Assembly: GCA_030636255.1 (NCBI GenBank)
Contig: DAOVXH010000090.1
Coordinates: 1 to 7,131, forward strand
Length of the DNA: 7,131 bases
Direction: 5' to 3'
Source: Methanomassiliicoccales archaeon
GTDB taxonomy: Archaea > Thermoplasmatota > Thermoplasmata > SG8-5
Shown: positions 1-5,024 of the stretch, in pieces
Numbering within the stretch: the stretch's first letter is position 1
Layout: each line of letters starts with the position of its first letter
Position numbers and translations under genes: made by a program
Notes under the pieces: generated by a model
What the model was told of the DNA's origin: nothing
Database searches by the model: none
What the model saw: the letters and a program-made list of their open reading frames with translations, nothing else

Positions 1-318
1 CCCTCGAATATGTTCCCTGCATTTATTCTTGCATCCTGTGCGGCAGCCTCGGGAGATGATGTGATTATGTATTTCACACCTGACGCGGCACCTGCTCTAA
101 AAAAGGGTGTTTTGGAGAATATGACAGGCAAGGGAATGCCAGAGATGTCCGACCTATTGGAGGGAGTGACAGCCCTGGATGGCAGACTGCTAATGTGCGA
201 ACTGGGTCTGCCAGCGAATGACATGAAGGAAGAGGATCTGATAGAGGAGGTCGAGGTCTGTGGAGCAACCACTTTCTATGTGGAGGCACAAGGAGCAGTT
301 CTTTCTTTCTCATTTTAA
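1..318 (+). CDS. DsrE-family sulfur-transfer protein, 5' end cut off by the window
   Basis: This is the 3' part of a small cytoplasmic DsrE/DsrF-like protein of the kind that passes persulfide sulfur to or from TusA. The reading frame is open from base 1 (Pro-Ser-Asn before the first Met at base 10). The segment after that Met, FPAFILASCAAASGDDV, is the first helix and following strand of the fold, so the true start lies upstream and the Met is internal. The downstream pattern fits the family: a hydrophobic strand (VIMYFTPDA), a Lys-rich helix, then MCELGL with a Cys at bases 196-198, an acidic EEDLIEEVE stretch and a second Cys (259-261) in EVCGATTF. The first Cys sits where DsrE2-like proteins carry a conserved Cys; whether it is the active one is inference. 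It lies 22 bp upstream of a TusA gene, a pairing typical of sulfur relay operons. The family is fairly sure, the subfamily is not. Confidence 0.8.
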   Translation, partial: PSNMFPAFILASCAAASGDDVIMYFTPDAAPALKKGVLENMTGKGMPEMSDLLEGVTALDGRLLMCELGLPANDMKEEDLIEEVEVCGATTFYVEAQGAVLSFSF

Positions 319-330
319 ATAAATAATAGT

Positions 331-336
331 AGGTGA
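331..336 (+). promoter_or_regulatory. Ribosome binding site of the TusA-family gene
   Basis: AGGTGA lies 4 bases before the ATG at 341 and supports that start. The site sits in the short gap after the DsrE-like gene, which fits translation from a shared mRNA. Confidence 0.6.
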
Positions 337-340
337 AAAA

Positions 341-568
341 ATGGAATTTGATGAAACACTAGATTGCAAGGGACTGTCATGTCCCATGCCTATAATCAAA
401 CTTGCAAAGGCAATGAAGAAAATGCCATCTGGCAAGGTATTGCAAATGATTGGAACAGACCCGGGCTCAAAGGAAGATGTTCCCAAATGGTGTAGCAAGA
501 CTGGCAACCAGCTCCTTGGAACCGCCGATGAAGATGGTGCCAACATATTCTACATCCGAAAGGCTTGA
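341..568 (+). CDS. tusA: TusA/SirA/YedF-family sulfur carrier protein
   Basis: A 75-residue cytoplasmic sulfur carrier, the usual size for the family. TusA proteins hold sulfur as a persulfide on a Cys in a CPxP motif and hand it to partner enzymes. The motif is present as CPMP at residues 14-17 (Cys14 is the predicted carrier), preceded by Cys9 in DCKGLSCP, a two-Cys arrangement common in this family. The helix after it (IIKLAKAMKKM) and the later GKVLQMIGTDPGS and VPKWCSKTGNQLL stretches follow the normal beta-alpha-beta order; Cys51 is a further Cys in the second helix. The start is set by AGGTGA 4 bases upstream. The gene lies between a DsrE-like gene and a YeeE/YedE permease gene. The permease neighbour recalls the E. 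coli yeeE-yeeD pair, where a TusA-like protein works with a thiosulfate permease. The name is a family-level label, since orthology to E. coli TusA in tRNA thiolation is not implied. Confidence 0.92.
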   Translation: MEFDETLDCKGLSCPMPIIKLAKAMKKMPSGKVLQMIGTDPGSKEDVPKWCSKTGNQLLGTADEDGANIFYIRKA

Positions 569-590
569 ATCATCTTGAATTAGATTTATC

Positions 591-596
591 AGGAGG
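591..596 (+). promoter_or_regulatory. Ribosome binding site that fixes the permease start at a GTG codon
   Basis: A perfect AGGAGG lies 7 bases before GTG at 604. The open frame reaches back to a TTG at 565 that overlaps the TusA stop codon, but no good site precedes that TTG, so the GTG is the better start. Confidence 0.75.
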
Positions 597-603
597 AAAT
601 AAA

Positions 604-1893
604 GTGTCAAATGAAGAAATTGAATCTGAAAATAATGCAACAGTGGAGGAGAAGGCAGAAGTAATGCCAGTAGAGCCCACACCAGAAGTAGTTGTGGAAC
701 CCCAGGAAAAGGGTATTTTTGATGAACTCTATGCAACATTATTCGGCAAGTCCTGGGCCATGTGGTTGGGGTGTATCATACTCTCTGTTCTGAGCATCGG
801 TCTATACATGATAATATCTCCATGGGGCTCCAGCGGAGGAATTTTAAGCTGGGGTCAGAATATGTTCGACATAGTAGGTATCGGCCTTACAAACTCAGCG
901 CCAAATGGTGTAACCAGTCTACTTGACAATAGATATGGTATGCTCTCTATCACCATGCTTATTGGTGCAATGGGTGCATCGCTTATGGCCAAGGAATTTG
1001 CCGTCAGGGTACCACCCAAAGGCGAGATGGCCAAGGGACTGCTAGGCGGAATATTGATGGGCATCGGTGCCATAATCGGCATGGGATGTACCATTGGCCA
1101 ATTCTACAGCGGTTGGCCAGCATTGTCCGGTGGGGCCCTGGTATTTGTGCTATGTCTGTTCATCGGTGTGTTCATAGCAGTGAAATATCTGCTATGGGAA
1201 ATGGAAAATCATCCCGGCTTAAGTTCCGGTAAATCATGTACCTTCCTTGCAGCAAAGACTAAGGGAAGTTCTTTACAACCCCTGGCTGGAGTCATAGTTC
1301 TGGCCATTGGAGCAGCACTGATGTTCCTTTATGATGGTGCAACAGAACAGGTTCTCATTGGCTTCGTACTAATCGGTCTTATGATTGGTTTTGTTCTCCA
1401 GCGCTCAAGGTTTTGCATTGTGCGAACACTAAGGGAAACCTTTTTGACTGGCGATTCAGAGCCTACCCAGGGACTTATTGCTGGCATACTAGTCGGTATG
1501 TTCGGCTTTACTTTAATCAAGATATTGGGCATCGGTGACCCGTTCTCTATGGTTGCTTTTAATTTCTGGGTTCCGGCAATAGTTGGCGGAGTCATATTTG
1601 GCCTGGGAATGACCATTGCAGGAGGCTGCACCGTGGGCTCTACGTGGAGAGCCGGTGAGGGACATGTAAAATTATGGCTGGCTCTAGTTGGGCTTGTTAT
1701 ATCCCTGCCATTGACAGCTGAATACATCAAACCAGCATTCCTGGATATGCTGCCTGCCAGCATGCAAGAACAGATGTTCTTACCTGACACATTTGGATAT
1801 GGTGGTTCAATATGCTTGATGCTACTGATTCTCACTCTCTGGTATGTGTTCGTTAAATGGAATGAAAAGACAGGGAGGCTGACGGCTTTATAG
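604..1893 (+). CDS. YeeE/YedE (TsuA-like) family thiosulfate/sulfur-compound permease
   Basis: A polytopic membrane protein of 429 residues from the GTG start. The YeeE/YedE family includes TsuA, which imports thiosulfate through a pore lined by conserved cysteines. The three signature motifs are present in order: GMGCTIGQFYSG (Cys162), RSRFCIVRTLRETFLTGD (Cys271) and GLGMTIAGGCTVGSTWRAGEG (Cys342). About nine or ten hydrophobic segments can be seen, for example near residues 52-71, 145-165, 175-196, 226-243, 249-265, 290-309, 322-341 and the C-terminal stretch ending in LTLWYVFVKW. A hydrophilic acidic N-terminal tail of about 45 residues, rich in Glu, Pro and Val, precedes the first segment and makes the protein longer than a minimal member. 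The gene is 35 bp after tusA and 19 bp before the exported rhodanese, so thiosulfate or a sulfane-sulfur species is the likely cargo; the exact substrate is inferred. The conserved Cys positions make the family call firm. Confidence 0.9.
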   Translation: MSNEEIESENNATVEEKAEVMPVEPTPEVVVEPQEKGIFDELYATLFGKSWAMWLGCIILSVLSIGLYMIISPWGSSGGILSWGQNMFDIVGIGLTNSAPNGVTSLLDNRYGMLSITMLIGAMGASLMAKEFAVRVPPKGEMAKGLLGGILMGIGAIIGMGCTIGQFYSGWPALSGGALVFVLCLFIGVFIAVKYLLWEMENHPGLSSGKSCTFLAAKTKGSSLQPLAGVIVLAIGAALMFLYDGATEQVLIGFVLIGLMIGFVLQRSRFCIVRTLRETFLTGDSEPTQGLIAGILVGMFGFTLIKILGIGDPFSMVAFNFWVPAIVGGVIFGLGMTIAGGCTVGSTWRAGEGHVKLWLALVGLVISLPLTAEYIKPAFLDMLPASMQEQMFLPDTFGYGGSICLMLLILTLWYVFVKWNEKTGRLTAL

Positions 1894-1898
1894 GCCGC

Positions 1899-1907
1899 AG
1901 GAGGTGA
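1899..1907 (+). promoter_or_regulatory. Ribosome binding site that fixes the rhodanese start
   Basis: AGGAGGTGA, nearly a full anti-Shine-Dalgarno match, ends 5 bases before ATG at 1913. The in-frame GTG at 1904 lies inside this site and so cannot be the start. Confidence 0.8.
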
Positions 1908-1912
1908 ATATT

Positions 1913-3979
1913 ATGATAAAGAAAGACAAAATCATGACTATATTGATTGTCTGTATTCTGCTAATGGGAACCATTGTGTTTTCCATGCAGACCTCGGATG
2001 CCACAGAAGGTGATTTGGATACATCCGAACCAGGGAGTATCCTGACAGCGACCAATGAATTCCTTGCCTCTGGAAAGAACACCATGATTACTGCAGAAGC
2101 ATTATACGCCAATCTTAATGATGGATATACTGGCAATGACCCATTCATACTCAGTGTCAGAAGTGCTGCAGCCTATGAATCCGGCCACATACCAGGGGCG
2201 GTCAATATCGCCTGGACAAGTGTTTTCACTTCCGAGAATATTTCCAAGCTGCCAACCAACAAGCAAATTGTGGTGGTCTGCTTTACTGGACACACTGCCA
2301 GCCAGACAACTGCCATGCTCAATACCCTTGGGTATGATGCAATGTGCCTCAAATGGGGAATGGCCTCCTGGACAACAAATGCCACAGTGGCTTCTGGCTT
2401 CTATGACAGATCAACCATCGGTGAGTTTCCCTATGCTACTGGCGCTGAGCCAGGCATTTGGAACGATGGAACAAGGGGAGATATCGGCACCAGGCAATGC
2501 GGCGATGATCCAGTACCAACCACACCAGTAGATACCGCAGATGCAGATTCTGGAGACTTCACAGGAATTGCCAATAATTATATGGCATCTGGAAAGCCGC
2601 CGGCAGTATCTGCAGCTTCATTACAGGACAACCTTAACGATGGAAATGCAGACAATGACCCGTTCATACTTAGTGTCCGTTCATCGGCCCAGTATGCAAT
2701 AGGCCACATAGCTGGCGCAGTAAACATTGGTTTCAAGACACTGTTCACAGAAGAGAACCTTACAAAGCTACCTGATGATGACCGTCAGATTGTGGTGGTC
2801 TGCTACACTGGACACACAGCCAGCCAGGCAACTGCCCTTCTCAATATGAACGGCTACAATGCCACTGCCCTGAAATGGGGAATGACCGGCTGGACATCAG
2901 ATGCAACAGTTGCTCCATCCTACTATAACAGGGGAACAGCATGCAATAATTATGAGGTGGTAATCGGCACCGAGTGTGGAACAATGGCTGATGGCATTAT
3001 CGTTGGCAAGACAGACGCTGAAATCCTTAAGGAAGCATCAAAAGCCTATCTGGATGGTGGACCAAGGTACATCAGTGCAGCGGCCCTTCAACCTCTTCTC
3101 AGCGATGCAGATGAAACCAATGACCCATTCGTTCTCAGTATCCGCTCGGCAGCAGACTATGAAAATGGTCACATACCCACGGCAGTAAATATGCCCTGGA
3201 GAAGCCTGTTCAGCGTAGAGAACCTGACACTTCTGCCAGATGACGAGACACAGGTTGTTGTTGTGTGCTACACTGGACAGACAGCCAGTCATGTGACTGC
3301 CCTGCTGAATGTTCTTGGGTTCAATGCCACAACCTTGCTTCATGGCATGGGTTCCTGGACCAATAATACTGGCATATCCATACACTTTGACGCCTCTGTG
3401 CATCAGATGGTGAATCCAACTTGCAGCGGAACAGCTCCTGGTGATATGACAACTGCCACACGCCAATGCGATGATGGTGAAGCTGGTATAGGCATTACCT
3501 TCGAAGGAAGTTCTGACGAATGGGAGATACTCCGTCAGGCCTGTGAGGGATATATAGCAACAGTGCCGACAATGTACATTACCAACAATGCGCTGTTCAA
3601 TAACCTGGATGATGGCTACACTGCCAATGACCCTTACATAATCAGTGCTAGAAGTGCAGAGGCCTATGCAGCAGGACATGTTCCAACAGCAGTCAATTTA
3701 GCCGCAGGAGCAATCTTCGACGATGCTACACTGGCAACACTTCCAACAGACCGCCAGATAGTGGTGTACTGCTTTACTGGACAGAGCGCAGCACATGTAT
3801 CTGCAATACTGAACATCAATGGCTTCGATTCCATATCTCTGAAGTTCGGGATGTGCTCATGGACAAATGATACGGCCATAACACTGAGCAAGTGCTATAA
3901 TCCAGACACAGCAGGCAATTTCGGAATCATAGTTTCTGATGAGCCAGGCACATGGGCAGAAGGAACACCAGCAGATTAA
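1913..3979 (+). CDS. Exported protein with four tandem rhodanese domains
   Basis: A 688-residue protein that begins with a signal peptide (MIKKDK, then a hydrophobic core ILIVCILLMGTIVF at about 10-23, then SMQTSDA). No lipobox or C-terminal anchor is seen, so it is exported, or held only by its N-terminus. Four rhodanese domains follow, at about residues 43-154, 217-328, 371-483 and 540-651. Each has an [IV]xRS...Y..GH[IV]...AVN signature and a catalytic-type loop C-[FY]-T-G-[HQ]-[TS]-A, with Cys at 123, 297, 452 and 620. Each ends with a GMxxW motif. All four Cys are kept, so all may carry persulfide; rhodaneses transfer sulfane sulfur from thiosulfate or polysulfide to thiols or other acceptors. 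The usual Asp of the DVR motif is Ser in all four domains. The linkers hold extra Cys and a recurring EPGxW-type tail. It is the last gene of the sulfur operon, before a terminator, next to a YeeE permease, which suggests work on sulfur compounds outside the membrane. The domain call is firm; substrate and partner are inferred. Confidence 0.92.
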   Translation: MIKKDKIMTILIVCILLMGTIVFSMQTSDATEGDLDTSEPGSILTATNEFLASGKNTMITAEALYANLNDGYTGNDPFILSVRSAAAYESGHIPGAVNIAWTSVFTSENISKLPTNKQIVVVCFTGHTASQTTAMLNTLGYDAMCLKWGMASWTTNATVASGFYDRSTIGEFPYATGAEPGIWNDGTRGDIGTRQCGDDPVPTTPVDTADADSGDFTGIANNYMASGKPPAVSAASLQDNLNDGNADNDPFILSVRSSAQYAIGHIAGAVNIGFKTLFTEENLTKLPDDDRQIVVVCYTGHTASQATALLNMNGYNATALKWGMTGWTSDATVAPSYYNRGTACNNYEVVIGTECGTMADGIIVGKTDAEILKEASKAYLDGGPRYISAAALQPLLSDADETNDPFVLSIRSAADYENGHIPTAVNMPWRSLFSVENLTLLPDDETQVVVVCYTGQTASHVTALLNVLGFNATTLLHGMGSWTNNTGISIHFDASVHQMVNPTCSGTAPGDMTTATRQCDDGEAGIGITFEGSSDEWEILRQACEGYIATVPTMYITNNALFNNLDDGYTANDPYIISARSAEAYAAGHVPTAVNLAAGAIFDDATLATLPTDRQIVVYCFTGQSAAHVSAILNINGFDSISLKFGMCSWTNDTAITLSKCYNPDTAGNFGIIVSDEPGTWAEGTPAD
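2039..3976 (+). repeat. Four-fold protein-level tandem repeat (rhodanese unit plus tail)
   Basis: The coding sequence consists of four diverged copies of one unit of about 155-174 codons. The rhodanese cores lie at about 2039-2374, 2561-2896, 3023-3361 and 3530-3865, with catalytic Cys codons at 2279, 2801, 3266 and 3770. The tails also repeat: AEPGIWNDGT after copy 1, TECGTMADG after copy 2 and DEPGTWAEGT after copy 4, with copy 3 diverged. TRQC followed by an acidic pair recurs after copies 1 and 3 only, which hints that a two-domain unit was duplicated. The copies are clearly diverged at DNA level, so the duplications look old. Confidence 0.8.
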
Positions 3980-3992
3980 TCAGCAAAATAAT

Positions 3993-4036
3993 ACGCCCAT
4001 CTAAGGGTGGGCGTCTCTTTCAATTTTAGTTTTTTG
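3993..4036 (+). terminator. Hairpin terminator of the sulfur operon
   Basis: ACGCCCA (3993-3999) pairs with TGGGCGT (4008-4014). The stem can be extended by a T-G wobble and a C-G pair to leave a TAAG tetraloop. A T-rich tail follows (TCTCTTTC, TTTT, then TTTTTT up to 4036). It begins 13 bp after the rhodanese stop codon. Hairpin plus T-tract fits intrinsic termination; in archaea the T-tract alone may be enough. Confidence 0.75.
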
Positions 4037-4089
4037 ATATAGTAGTCAATACTTTATGAGGCATGCCATCCATCTAAAAATTTAAAACA

Positions 4090-4129
4090 TTAAAACCGGT
4101 TGTGCATTTTTATAACCAACGGTTTTTAA
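4090..4129. promoter_or_regulatory. Imperfect inverted repeat around a TATA-like sequence, possible operator
   Basis: The left arm TTAAAACCGGTTG (4090-4102) is complementary to the right arm CAACGGTTTTTAA (4117-4129), with one unpaired base in each arm. The 14-base centre contains TTTTTATAA, which resembles an archaeal TATA box. The element lies in the AT-rich gap between the two operons, about 150 bp before the ATPase gene. It could be a binding site for a dimeric regulator over a promoter, or a transcribed hairpin. No regulator gene is present in the window to pair with it. Confidence 0.4.
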
Positions 4130-4211
4130 CATTTTCCTAATTCTATTATTATCTGGCTATTTGATTTTTGAATATATTAATCAATAATTTCTATCGATTG
4201 TGCAATGAATA

Positions 4212-4228
4212 TTTATACAATATAATAC
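4212..4228 (+). promoter_or_regulatory. Candidate archaeal promoter (TATA box) for the ATPase-hydrogenase operon
   Basis: TTTATACAATATAATAC contains TTTATACA, close to the archaeal box A consensus. Transcription starting about 25 bases downstream would begin near 4240-4250 and give a leader of roughly 30-40 bases that includes the strong ribosome binding site. The whole gap is AT-rich, so the exact box is uncertain. The preceding terminator makes a new promoter in this gap likely. Confidence 0.45.
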
Positions 4229-4262
4229 ATTATCAGCCAATTAATCAATCTAATATTGTTAA

Positions 4263-4270
4263 GGAGGAGG
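4263..4270 (+). promoter_or_regulatory. Strong ribosome binding site of the ATPase gene
   Basis: GGAGGAGG, two overlapping GGAGG cores, lies 7 bases before ATG at 4278 and fixes that start. Confidence 0.7.
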
Positions 4271-4277
4271 AAAAAGC

Positions 4278-5009
4278 ATGGAAAATAATTATAAATTACA
4301 TATAGATGGTTTGGATGAGAAGATGGAGGACGGGGTCCCAAATAAACACATAATACTTCTAGCAGGCACACCTGGCACCATGAAATCCACGGTTGCATAC
4401 CACTTTTTGAACGAGAATACAAAACAGAATGACACGAAAGGACTATACTTAACACTTGAACAGGACAAGGACAATTTCATGTACCACATTAACAAACTTG
4501 GGATAGGGGAGCCAGCAGAGAACCTGTATTTGTATGACCTAACCACAACCAGAGAACAATGGCTGAAGCTTGACAAGAGCCAAGCCGAGAAAGTGGATGA
4601 CGCGAATGTCAGTACCAAGGACCTTGAGACCCTCAAGAGACAGATAGAGACACTGAAGGGCGCCATCGGATTCGACTTGCTAGTCATTGATTCATTGCCT
4701 GTGCTTGAGATGATGTTCAAGATGGATGATCCCAGGGACGAACTGTTCCATTTCTTCAAGTGGTTGAAAAAACTCTGCGTAACCACCGTTCTTGTTACTG
4801 AGATGTCCCAGGACTCACCAAAGTACAGCAAACATGATGTAGATTTCCTGGCTGACGGAATAATCAAGGTATCTATGATCCCCATTGGCCCCACAAAGAC
4901 AGCCAGGCATATTCAGGTAGTCAAAATGAGAGGCGTGAACCACAGTACAGATCCCTTCGAACTGCGTTATTCAAATAACAGGTTCGAGGCATTGAAGGTA
5001 ATAATGTAA
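4278..5009 (+). CDS. RecA-superfamily ATPase, RAD55/KaiC-like, single domain
   Basis: A 243-residue soluble P-loop ATPase of the archaeal RAD55/KaiC-like type, with one RecA core and no added domain. Walker A is GTPGTMKST at residues 30-38; Lys36 is kept but the usual Gly before it is Met35. GLYLTLEQ at 55-62 gives Glu61 in the position of the catalytic glutamate, and Walker B is DLLVIDSL with Asp138. The C-terminal part carries TTVLVTEMS, DFLADGIIKV and VVKMRGVNHSTDPFEL, which match the end of KaiC-like cores. The stretch at about 92-127 is charged and helix-like. Members of this family are often signalling or regulatory ATPases of unknown target. The gene begins the downstream operon, 15 bp before the hydrogenase beta-gamma gene, so it may regulate or help assemble that enzyme; this is inferred from position only. 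The superfamily is firm, the role unknown. Confidence 0.85.
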   Translation: MENNYKLHIDGLDEKMEDGVPNKHIILLAGTPGTMKSTVAYHFLNENTKQNDTKGLYLTLEQDKDNFMYHINKLGIGEPAENLYLYDLTTTREQWLKLDKSQAEKVDDANVSTKDLETLKRQIETLKGAIGFDLLVIDSLPVLEMMFKMDDPRDELFHFFKWLKKLCVTTVLVTEMSQDSPKYSKHDVDFLADGIIKVSMIPIGPTKTARHIQVVKMRGVNHSTDPFELRYSNNRFEALKVIM

Positions 5010-5011
5010 TC

Positions 5012-5017
5012 AGGAGG
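5012..5017 (+). promoter_or_regulatory. Ribosome binding site of the hydrogenase beta-gamma gene
   Basis: AGGAGG begins 2 bases after the ATPase stop codon and ends 7 bases before ATG at 5025. The very short gap supports co-transcription of the two genes. Confidence 0.7.
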
Positions 5018-5024
5018 AAAAAGA

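Noticed and set aside
565..603. Upstream TTG start that would lengthen the permease by 13 residues and overlap tusA
   Set aside because: There is no ribosome binding site before the TTG, while a perfect AGGAGG sits 7 bases before GTG at 604, within the supposed extension.
3038..3679. Minus-strand open frame of 213 codons within the rhodanese gene
   Set aside because: It lies opposite rhodanese domains 3 and 4, has no family resemblance and is explained by the composition of the coding strand.
4176..4249. Direct repeat ATTAATCAAT at 4176-4185 and 4240-4249
   Set aside because: A 10-base match in an AT-rich gap of about 300 bp is not far from chance, and no further copies or spacing pattern support a function.
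3980..4277. Possible RNA gene, CRISPR repeat or attachment site in the intergenic gap
   Set aside because: No cloverleaf, regularly spaced repeat or integrase-type core was found. Only a terminator hairpin, an imperfect inverted repeat and TATA-like boxes can be supported.
4289..4894. Long open frame of 201 codons on the minus strand opposite the ATPase gene
   Set aside because: The plus-strand frame has clear Walker motifs and a strong ribosome binding site. The minus-strand product is Ser-rich, low in recognisable motifs and has the look of an antisense shadow.
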